Shown piece by piece: positions 1 to 6,200 of a stretch of DNA of 12,010 nt. This DNA comes from CAVQFC01 sp036497895. Its GTDB lineage: Bacteria > Acidobacteriota > Vicinamibacteria > Vicinamibacterales > CAVVIG01. Below the pieces are notes generated by a model. That model worked only from the letters and a program-made list of their open reading frames with translations, searched no databases and was not told where the DNA came from. The stretch spans positions 1 through 12,010 of the forward strand of contig DASXIR010000021.1 of assembly GCA_036497895.1 (NCBI GenBank). Reading direction: 5' to 3'. Position numbers and translations under genes: made by a program. Within the stretch, counting starts at the first letter, position 1. Every line of letters starts with the position of its first letter.

Positions 1-399
1 GGTTTTCGGCAGCGTCGGAATGTTGAACGGCTCCTGCGGCTGGTACGTCCGGGTCTTGCTGGTGTTGTCGATGATCGGCGAGGCCGCCGCGATCAGCATC
101 AGATGGTTGGGTTCCGACTGGCTGGCCACTTCCGTGTAGTAGTTGTCACACAGCGTGAATTGTCTCGCGTACGAAAAGTACGAGGGAATATCCTTCTCGC
201 CGTACTGAAGTTTCACCGCGTGCGTCGCGCGCTCGAGCCATGCCACGTGATCGTGGCGGGGATCGCCGCCCTTCGGCTGGTCTTGCGCCGGAGGAAGAAT
301 CGCGCCGTTGGCTCCTGGGAATGCTCCGAAATAGTTGTCGAACGTGTGATTTTCCTTGACGATGATCACGACGTGGTCGATCGGATTGTGCGGTTGCAT
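1..399 (-). CDS. Phosphoesterase-family protein (alkaline phosphatase / phospholipase C-like), N-terminal part
   Basis: The first 133 codons are present; the rest runs off the left edge. The protein starts MQPHNPIDHVVIIVKENHTF and carries the ENHTFDNYFG signature at residues 16-25. This matches the PF04185 phosphoesterase family (phospholipase C and AcpA-type acid phosphatases), where this Glu-Asn stretch helps form the metal-binding active site. A second family block, FTLCDNYYTEV, lies at about residues 81-91. The ATG at 397-399 is preceded on the minus strand by AGGTGG at suitable spacing. The frame stays open upstream for about 25 codons, but without a signal peptide, so as read the protein begins without one. 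It probably hydrolyses a phosphate ester, with substrate unknown. It is related to the C-terminal half of the fusion gene at 3337-6027. Family assignment is secure; substrate and location are not. Confidence 0.88.
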   Translation of the reverse strand, partial: MQPHNPIDHVVIIVKENHTFDNYFGAFPGANGAILPPAQDQPKGGDPRHDHVAWLERATHAVKLQYGEKDIPSYFSYARQFTLCDNYYTEVASQSEPNHLMLIAAASPIIDNTSKTRTYQPQEPFNIPTLPKT

Positions 400-842
400 G
401 ATTTCCACCACCTGGACGCACGCGTTGGTTCTGATCGCTAAGACCACGCAGGTACGAGAAAAGTTTCAAGCTCGAAGACTAGTCCGCGCCGGCTGTGGTG
501 ATGCTCGTCGCGATCAGGTCATGTCTCAGCGTGTCGGCGACAGCATCGACGAGTCGCACGGCGTTCCTCCGCGATCACGAAGACGGCCCCGAGGTGCTGC
601 GCAGGATGTTGGCGGGCTAGGTGATTTGGACGGCTGGAAGATGAGACAAGGCTGCGCGGCCAAACTTCATGATCGCGACGATGGCCTTCCCGAAGCTGAC
701 AATCTCGAACGGTTTCGCCACCACGGCATCGAACTGATGCCCTGTTATTTTCGATCTTCAGAAGGGCGATCGGGCCTCGCGCCGGGCGATGGTGCGGCGC
801 GCCGCCGTCTGCCAAAACGCGATCGCCACCAGGCCCTTCTCG
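400..842. other. Gene-poor spacer of about 440 bases
   Basis: No intact gene is convincing here. On the minus strand there is a receiver-domain-like remnant at 617-757 (listed separately). A 26-codon GTG-started frame at 479-559 has a GGAGG seven bases upstream but resembles nothing I know. The leftmost part, about 400-478, must hold the promoter and leader of the phosphoesterase gene that starts at 399. I see no clear -35/-10 pair or terminator. Confidence 0.5.
617..757 (-). pseudogene. Possible remnant of a response-regulator receiver domain (C-terminal end only)
   Basis: A 46-codon minus-strand stretch reads RSKITGHQFDAVVAKPFEIV and then SFGKAIVAIMKFG, ending at a TAG at 617-619. The part ITGHQFDAVVAKPFEIVSF resembles the end of a CheY-like receiver: beta-strand 5 with the conserved Lys-Pro (here A-K-P-F), followed by helix 5. 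A TGA at 758-760 in the same frame cuts it off upstream, and the sequence before that stop is not receiver-like. There is no phospho-acceptor Asp block, start codon or ribosome-binding site. It may be the tail of a decayed regulator or a chance resemblance. Confidence is low because the match rests on about 20 residues. Confidence 0.28.
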
Positions 843-1286
843 TCACGTCGTATCGAAGCATCCTTCGAACGCGTAGAGGAGATTTCTGATGTCGCTGCCG
901 TCAATGCCCTGGAGGATAGGCCCGCCGAGTTGCTCGCGATCGACAGTGGCAGTGTAGCAGCCATCGGTGGTCACGAGGAGGTCGTACGTGTTGCTCAGCG
1001 TCTGTCGTTGGGGGCCGAACCAGGTGAGCGCGCACACCCAGTCGCCGGCGCCGCTGGCGCCGCCCGCTGGCTTGCGGCAACTCGCCGTCACGCCGAAGTC
1101 CGACGCCGATATAGGCGGCAGTCCCAACTGCGAGACCTGGAGCTGGACCAGGTTGGCGAACGTCGGCGCGATCGCACCCTCGATCCGGGCCGACGTGACG
1201 GGACTGGGCCCGCAGGCGAATACGGCGACGATCATCACGACTGCGAGCGCCCCGCCCAGACCCATGCCGATTGCTCGGTCGAGCAC
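843..1286 (-). CDS. Small lipoprotein-like / exported protein of an ABC transporter operon
   Basis: 147 residues, starting at GTG (1284-1286) with GGAGG seven bases upstream; that site lies inside the last codons of the permease gene, which ends only 3 bases away. Residues 9-24 form a hydrophobic signal or anchor segment ending VFAC, a near-lipobox with Cys25, so it may be a lipoprotein; Phe at -2 is atypical. Four further cysteines (70, 85, 110, 143) sit in the exported part and could form two disulfides. The sequence around C85 (DWVCALTWFG) and C110 (TTDGCYTATV) is Trp/Tyr-rich and looks like a compact beta-domain. I do not recognise the family. Translational coupling to the permease implies an accessory role at the outer face of the transporter, such as substrate binding or sensing. 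The reading frame is well supported; function is inferred from context. Confidence 0.78.
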   Translation of the reverse strand: MLDRAIGMGLGGALAVVMIVAVFACGPSPVTSARIEGAIAPTFANLVQLQVSQLGLPPISASDFGVTASCRKPAGGASGAGDWVCALTWFGPQRQTLSNTYDLLVTTDGCYTATVDREQLGGPILQGIDGSDIRNLLYAFEGCFDTT

Positions 1287-1289
1287 GAT

Positions 1290-2108
1290 CTATCCTCCGA
1301 TGTCCCGCCGCCGCAACATGCGGTACGCGACCACCAGGCACACCACGATGTAGGTCGCGCTTACCATCGTCCCCTCGAGCAAGGGGCCATAGTAGGGCGT
1401 GGCCGTCAAAAGCCCGTGCCACGCGCCGAAGGCGGAGGTGATGAGCAGTTGTCGCAACGTCTCGGGGCCGTCCACGAAGGCATAGAGCTGCATCATTAGG
1501 CCGGCGACCACAGGCAGTCCGATGCCCGCCGCGCTGTTTCGAGTGGCCACCGACAGCACCGCGGCCAGAGCGGTGAAGCCGAGGGTTGGCGGCAGCACCG
1601 TCACCCAGGCGAGCGCGACGCTGATCAGCGCCTTCGACGGCGGCACCAGTTCACCAGACAAGCCGATGAGAGGTTGAGATCCGACGACGAGCACTCCAGC
1701 GGCGACGCTGCTCACCGCCAGCGCGGCGACCGCCAGCGCGGAGAAGCCGAGCGCTGTCAGCACTTTTCCGCCAAACACCTCGCTGCGGCTCCGCGAGCGC
1801 GTGAGTATGGTCGTCCAGGTACCGTAGCGGTCCTCAGCAGAGAACACGTCCCCGCCGACGACGCTGGCCAAAACGGGGAAGACCCACAACGCGCCGAACC
1901 CGAGCACGACCAGGGGTATCGCGAAACCCGACTCTTTCACGGAACGGCCGAACAAGGTGTCGGTCGGCACGCTGCTTTGCACGCGCATCGCCGCTGCGAA
2001 GCCGAAGGGACCGGCCACACATGCCGCGAGCACAATGCGTGTCTTGAGTTGGGCCGCGAGCTTGGTGCACTCCACGCCGGTAACCGCCAGGACGCCGCGA
2101 ATGCTCAC
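1290..2108 (-). CDS. ABC-2-type transporter permease
   Basis: 272 residues with about six hydrophobic segments, roughly at 25-41, 60-85, 112-140, 160-188, 192-212 and 247-265. The motif EDRYGTWTTILTRSRSRSEV between the second and third segments matches the cytoplasmic coupling region typical of ABC-2 permeases (E-x-x-x-G-T plus a basic stretch). The start is a GTG at 2106-2108 that overlaps the ATPase stop as GTGA, a classical sign of translational coupling. It forms the membrane channel for the ATPase encoded just upstream, presumably as a dimer in the inner membrane. The direction is most likely export. The substrate cannot be read from the sequence; BcrB/LanE-like peptide or drug exporters are the nearest style. 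Confidence 0.9.
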   Translation of the reverse strand: MSIRGVLAVTGVECTKLAAQLKTRIVLAACVAGPFGFAAAMRVQSSVPTDTLFGRSVKESGFAIPLVVLGFGALWVFPVLASVVGGDVFSAEDRYGTWTTILTRSRSRSEVFGGKVLTALGFSALAVAALAVSSVAAGVLVVGSQPLIGLSGELVPPSKALISVALAWVTVLPPTLGFTALAAVLSVATRNSAAGIGLPVVAGLMMQLYAFVDGPETLRQLLITSAFGAWHGLLTATPYYGPLLEGTMVSATYIVVCLVVAYRMLRRRDIGG

Positions 2109-3088
2109 GACGCCGCCTGCGACGGCCCAGAGTCGTTCATGGCGCCGCGCGATGCCGCACGCGTTTCCGCTGCGCCGTGCTCCGTGAGATCGAGGAAGAG
2201 TGACTCGAGCGAGCGCTGGTGCCGCTCGAGAAGCCGCACGGCGATGCCGGCTCGTCCGAGCGCGACCACGTACGCGTCCAGAGCCTCGATGTCCGCCGAT
2301 ACTTCGAGAGCGCCATCAGTCAGAGATGTCGCTCGCACTCCCGGCTGCGACGAGGCCAGTTCGAGGGCAGCGTCATTGTTGCTCGTCCGCAATAGGAAGA
2401 CCGCTGCGGGCGCAAGCTGTCGCAGTTCGCCGGTCGCGCCGGAGAACACCACGCGGCCGCGGTCGATCACAGTGAGCATGTCGCAGAGCTCTTCAACCTC
2501 CGCCATGTCGTGACTGCTCCAGATGACCGCTGTGCCTTCATCGGCTAGACGCCGCGCGATGGCGCGGACGTCGCGAGCGCCGCGCGGATCGAGAGAGCTC
2601 GTCGGCTCGTCGAGGAAGAGCAGCCGCGGGGACCGCAGCAGCGCGGCGGCCAGTCCGAGACGCTGGCGCATCCCGGCCGAATAGCTGCCGACGGTGACCT
2701 CAGCCTGCGGACCGAGTCCGATTTGCTCGAGAGCCCGCTCGACTCTGTCGCCGCCGGCTCCGCCGTCGCCGTCGAGACGCACGAGCAAGGCGAGATTCTT
2801 CCTTCCGGAGAGATACGGATAGAAGGCCGGCGTCTCGACGAAACCAGCGACCCCATCGGGTACCCGTCCGATGCTCAAGTCCCGACCAGCGCCGAGGAGG
2901 CGCACGGCGCCCGCATCGCATCGGACCAGCCCGAGCATGACGCGCATCAGCGTGGTCTTACCGGCGCCGTTCGGACCGAGGAGTCCGTGCAGCTGACCCG
3001 GTCTGGCGACAAGGTCCACACTGCTGAGGGCTTCGTGCCTACCGTAGCGCTTGGAGACGCCGAGGGCTTCCAATGCGAATCGTTCCAT
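2105..3088 (-). CDS. ABC transporter ATP-binding protein, BcrA/LanF-like (E-loop)
   Basis: 327 residues with all nucleotide-binding motifs: Walker A GPNGAGKT at 38-45, signature YSAGMRQRL at 136-144, Walker B LLFLDEP at 156-162, D-loop SSLD at 164-167 and the switch histidine at 193 (SSHDM). The Q-loop position is glutamate, E85, in FVETPAFYPYLSGRKNL. This E-loop and the FYPYLSG stretch are typical of ATPases serving ABC-2 exporters of the bacitracin/lantibiotic-resistance type. Residues after about 215 form a C-terminal extension common in this subfamily. It is the first gene of a three-gene operon and powers the permease that overlaps it by four bases. The ATG at 3086-3088 has GGGAGG only one base upstream, unusually close, so initiation may be weak. 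The family is certain; the substrate is unknown. Confidence 0.95.
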   Translation of the reverse strand: MERFALEALGVSKRYGRHEALSSVDLVARPGQLHGLLGPNGAGKTTLMRVMLGLVRCDAGAVRLLGAGRDLSIGRVPDGVAGFVETPAFYPYLSGRKNLALLVRLDGDGGAGGDRVERALEQIGLGPQAEVTVGSYSAGMRQRLGLAAALLRSPRLLFLDEPTSSLDPRGARDVRAIARRLADEGTAVIWSSHDMAEVEELCDMLTVIDRGRVVFSGATGELRQLAPAAVFLLRTSNNDAALELASSQPGVRATSLTDGALEVSADIEALDAYVVALGRAGIAVRLLERHQRSLESLFLDLTEHGAAETRAASRGAMNDSGPSQAAS

Positions 3089-3149
3089 GCCTCCCTTGCA
3101 AACCGCCTACGTCCCGATGACCGTGCTGTCCGCACCATAAATCATCGCC

Positions 3150-3167
3150 TTGACAACATCATGACAA
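3150..3167. promoter_or_regulatory. Possible operator: imperfect palindrome in the divergent promoter region
   Basis: The 248-base gap between the ABC operon (leftward) and the propeller-phosphoesterase gene (rightward) contains TTGACAACATCATGACAA at 3150-3167. It reads as an imperfect dyad (TTGnCAnnATnnTGnCAA) and also as two TGACAA copies 11 bases apart, about one helical turn. TTGACA at 3150-3155 matches a -35 consensus, but no good -10 lies 16-18 bases downstream. On the other strand TTGTCA is followed after 17 bases by a weak TGATTT. A regulator site or leftward promoter is possible, not shown. Nothing else in 3089-3336 stands out apart from the GGAGGT ribosome-binding site of the rightward gene at about 3327-3332. 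Confidence 0.3.
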
Positions 3168-3336
3168 TGCCGCAAGCCGAGGCATATCGACAATCGAACA
3201 GCGGAGTCCGCTGGCAGATCACGGATTTTACGGCGGCGTCTTCCGATCATCAGCACTTCGTAATACACCGCGGGTATCTTCGTTTCGGTCCAGCGATCAC
3301 CCTCGCTCACCGCCGTCCATTCGCCGGAGGTCAAAG

Positions 3337-6027
3337 ATGCGGATTCAATTTGCTCGTCGCCCTCTCCTATGGTCCTCGCTCGTCGTTGTATCTCTCGTCG
3401 CGACCGGTTTTGCCCTCGCTGGCCCCTTGACGATCGGCGTCCAGCCCGACGGCAGCATTCTCGTGCCGACCGGACAAATCGTGACTCCGGCGGGCAAGCA
3501 TATCCAAGTCAGCGACCGTCCGCTGGGGATGGCTCTCAGCCCTGATGGTCATATCCTCGCCGTCGTGACCGGCAGCAACTTCGCCTCGCGAGCGCTGGAT
3601 CTCATCGATGTGAACACCGGGACGCTGAAGCAAGCCATTGGCATCAACAACAGCTTCGTCGGGGTCGGCTTCAGTCCGTCCGGTGACAAGATCTACGTGG
3701 GTGGGGGAACCAACGACGTCAAGGTGTTCTCGTTAGTGGCCAGTGGGCCAACGGCTGGAACCTATATCGCCGCGACCCCGGCAACGATACCGATTACTCC
3801 CGGTAGTCCGTCGCCGAGCGGCCTCTCGGTGAGCCCGGATGGCACGCGCGTGTACGTGGCGTTGAACCTGGCAAACCAGGTGGCAGTGATCAATACCGCC
3901 ACGTCGGCCATCGTCACCCGCGTCGCGGTAGGGACCTATCCCTACACTACGGTCGTGTCGACGGACGGCTCGAAGGTCTACGTCACAAACTGGGGCGGCA
4001 GAATCCCGACCGCGTCCGATGTCACCGACGGCATGAATCCGGTCGTCGTCGACCCGCGGACCGGCATCCCCAACACCGGTACTGTTTCCGTGATCGACAC
4101 CGCGAGCAACAGCGTGCTGAAAACGATCAACGTCGGGCTCCACCCGACCGGCATGGCGCTCAGCCCGCGGGGCGATCGCGTGTACATCACAAACGCCAAC
4201 AGCGACACGGTGTCGGTGATCGACACGCTCACGGACGCAGTTGTGAAGACTCTGTACGTCGGCGGCCCAGGCGCGGATCACGATGACGATCGCGATTGGG
4301 ATCACGATCGGGACCGCGGCCGAGCTCCGGCCCCCTTGCTCGGCGCCTCGCCCAATGCGGTGGCGGTGAGCGCGGACGGGCGCACTCTCTATATCGCCAA
4401 CGCGTCGCAGAACGCCATCGCCGTCGTCGACGTGGACCGACCGGCGAACGATGCGGTTCGTGGCCTGATCCCCGCCGGCTGGTACCCGACCGCCGTGGCG
4501 TTGAATGCGACCGGCGACCAGCTCTTCATTGGCGACGGCTATGGATTTGGGTCGATCGCTCCAACAACCCGGGCCGGCACGGGACGCAGTTATACGGATC
4601 GCGTGGGCGTCGTCTCCGTTGTCGATGTCCCGAACGACAAACAACTGCATGAGTTTACGAAGCAGGTGCGCGACAACGACCAAAGCATGCCTCCGGTCGT
4701 CGACCCCAAGTGGGTGGAGAACAGCGACAATCGAGGCGGATCGGGGCACGACGACCCACAATGGTCGCCCAACGCACAAGGGAACCCGATTCCAACACAC
4801 CTGGGGGACCCCTCGCCGATCAAGCACGTCTTCTACATCATCAAGGAGAACCGCACTTACGATCAGGTGTTCGGGGACATGCCGCAGGGCAACGGCGATC
4901 CGACGCTCGTGCAGTTCGGGCGCAACGTCAGTCCGAATCACCACGCGCTCGCCGAGCAATTCGCGCTGCTCGACAACTACTACACGCCAAGCGACCAGTC
5001 GGCATTGGGGCATCGGTGGGTCCTTCAAGCGTACCCGAGCACGTGGGTGCACAAGTACGGCAATGGCCGCAACGACCAGAACCCGATGCTTCTCGGACCA
5101 ACCGATGCGATCTACGACAGCGCCAAGCTCCATGGCCTGTCGGTCAGGTCGTACGGTGAACGCGGCCTCAACACGATTACACCGTCGAACTGGACATGGA
5201 CCGACGTTTACAATGACTGGCAGAATCACACGACGAACGTCACCATCGACGCCCATGCGGTGATTCTCGGCCTGCGCGACATCTATCATCCCCATTACGC
5301 GGCAGCTGAGGCCGGCGTGCCCGACGGGTTGCGCGCGGATGTCTTCTTGAAGGAGTTCGCGGACTTCGAACGGAACGGCAACCTGCCCAAACTCGTGCTC
5401 CTGTTGCTCTACGACGATCATACGAGCGGAACCGCACCAGGATTCCCGACGCCGCGCGCGCAGGTGGCCGACAACGATCTGGCGCTCGGCCGGATCGTGG
5501 AGGCCATTTCCAAGAGCCGTTACTGGAAGGAGTCGGCGATTTTCGTGACCGAAGACGATTCGCAAGACGGTCTCGATCACGTAGACGGCCATCGGAGTGT
5601 CGGGCTGGCGATCAGTCCATACACACGGCACGGCGCCGTCGATAGCAACTTCTACACGATCGCCAATATGTTTCGGACAATCGAACAGATTCTCGGACTG
5701 CCGCCGTCGAATCAGTACGCGCGGGCTGCCCAACCCATGTTTACGACGTTCACGGCCAAGCGGGATCTGACGCCGTACACCGCGTTGCCCAACAACATTC
5801 CGCTCAACGAAATGAACCCGGGGCTCTCCGCCTTGAATGGGCTGCAGCGCGAGCTCGCCGAGTTCTCGCTGGCGATGGACAAATCGGCGCCGGACTCGGC
5901 GCCGGCCGACCTCTTGAACCGCGCGATCTGGCATTCCGTGAAGGGATTCGATACGCCGTACAACTACGGGCGTCCGACCAAGCAGGACGGGGCGACACTG
6001 CTGCGCCTTGCCCTTGCCGGTTTGTAG
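3337..6027 (+). CDS. Secreted fusion: YVTN/YncE-like beta-propeller plus alkaline-phosphatase-like phosphoesterase
   Basis: 896 residues. The ATG follows GGAGGT by five bases. Residues 1-29 form a signal peptide (Arg-rich start, core LLWSSLVVVSLVATGFALAG), so the protein is exported. Residues about 30-440 are a beta-propeller with YVTN-type blades: tyrosines at 120, 173, 215 (YVTN), 283 (YITN) and 352 (YIAN), each followed by a V-x-V-I-D style strand. Residues about 490-800 are a PF04185 phosphoesterase: IKENRTYDQVFGD at 502-514, LLDNYYTP from 544, and a metal-ligand-like cluster EDDSQDGLDHVDGHRS at 739-754. This architecture is known as a bifunctional YncE/alkaline phosphatase family protein. 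The propeller may bind substrate or surface and the C-terminal domain hydrolyse phosphate esters; substrate unknown. An Asp/His/Arg-rich insert occupies about 312-327. The TonB receptor follows after 173 bases on the same strand. Architecture is secure. Confidence 0.93.
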   Translation: MRIQFARRPLLWSSLVVVSLVATGFALAGPLTIGVQPDGSILVPTGQIVTPAGKHIQVSDRPLGMALSPDGHILAVVTGSNFASRALDLIDVNTGTLKQAIGINNSFVGVGFSPSGDKIYVGGGTNDVKVFSLVASGPTAGTYIAATPATIPITPGSPSPSGLSVSPDGTRVYVALNLANQVAVINTATSAIVTRVAVGTYPYTTVVSTDGSKVYVTNWGGRIPTASDVTDGMNPVVVDPRTGIPNTGTVSVIDTASNSVLKTINVGLHPTGMALSPRGDRVYITNANSDTVSVIDTLTDAVVKTLYVGGPGADHDDDRDWDHDRDRGRAPAPLLGASPNAVAVSADGRTLYIANASQNAIAVVDVDRPANDAVRGLIPAGWYPTAVALNATGDQLFIGDGYGFGSIAPTTRAGTGRSYTDRVGVVSVVDVPNDKQLHEFTKQVRDNDQSMPPVVDPKWVENSDNRGGSGHDDPQWSPNAQGNPIPTHLGDPSPIKHVFYIIKENRTYDQVFGDMPQGNGDPTLVQFGRNVSPNHHALAEQFALLDNYYTPSDQSALGHRWVLQAYPSTWVHKYGNGRNDQNPMLLGPTDAIYDSAKLHGLSVRSYGERGLNTITPSNWTWTDVYNDWQNHTTNVTIDAHAVILGLRDIYHPHYAAAEAGVPDGLRADVFLKEFADFERNGNLPKLVLLLLYDDHTSGTAPGFPTPRAQVADNDLALGRIVEAISKSRYWKESAIFVTEDDSQDGLDHVDGHRSVGLAISPYTRHGAVDSNFYTIANMFRTIEQILGLPPSNQYARAAQPMFTTFTAKRDLTPYTALPNNIPLNEMNPGLSALNGLQRELAEFSLAMDKSAPDSAPADLLNRAIWHSVKGFDTPYNYGRPTKQDGATLLRLALAGL

Positions 6028-6077
6028 AGGGCTCGGTCGATCGGAAAAGGCGTTCAACAACCACGAATACGGCTCAA

Positions 6078-6105
6078 CGGTGGGCGCTGACGTCAGCGCC
6101 CACCG
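6078..6105. repeat. Perfect 28-bp palindrome between the phosphoesterase and receptor genes
   Basis: The half-site CGGTGGGCGCTGAC is followed immediately by its exact reverse complement, centred on GACGTC between 6091 and 6092. As RNA it can fold into a GC-rich hairpin of about 12 base pairs with a four-base loop. No T-run follows on either strand, so it is not a standard intrinsic terminator. It lies 50 bases after the phosphoesterase stop and 95 bases before the receptor start. It could attenuate or protect transcripts between two co-directional genes, or be a dimeric regulator's operator for the receptor. Confidence 0.7.
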
Positions 6106-6200
6106 CCAAGCGTCGGCGTCCGCGCCACTCGCCGCTGCGTTCGACCCTTGCAACTCGTTTCCGTTCTGCGGGCTCGGATCACCTCGAGGGGCTGACATCG

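Noticed and set aside
103..441. Plus-strand open frame of 112 codons
   Set aside because: It is antisense to the phosphoesterase gene, whose conserved motifs decide the coding strand.
479..559. 26-codon minus-strand frame (GTG start, GGAGG seven bases upstream) with coding-like codons
   Set aside because: It is very short and resembles no known peptide; a single ribosome-binding-like site in GC-rich DNA is weak evidence.
356..889. Plus-strand open frame of 177 codons through the gene-poor spacer
   Set aside because: It is Arg-rich with no motif or ribosome-binding site, overlaps both flanking minus-strand genes and has non-coding-like codon use.
1674..2513. 279-codon plus-strand frame antisense to the ABC genes
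   Set aside because: It is antisense to the permease and ATPase, which carry unmistakable family motifs; its own sequence is low-complexity Ala/Arg/Ser.
3107..3334. 75-codon minus-strand frame just upstream of the ABC ATPase, with coding-like codon pattern
   Set aside because: It would need a TTG start lying on the ribosome-binding site of the divergent gene, has no ribosome-binding site of its own and shows no recognisable motif. The region is better explained as divergent promoters.
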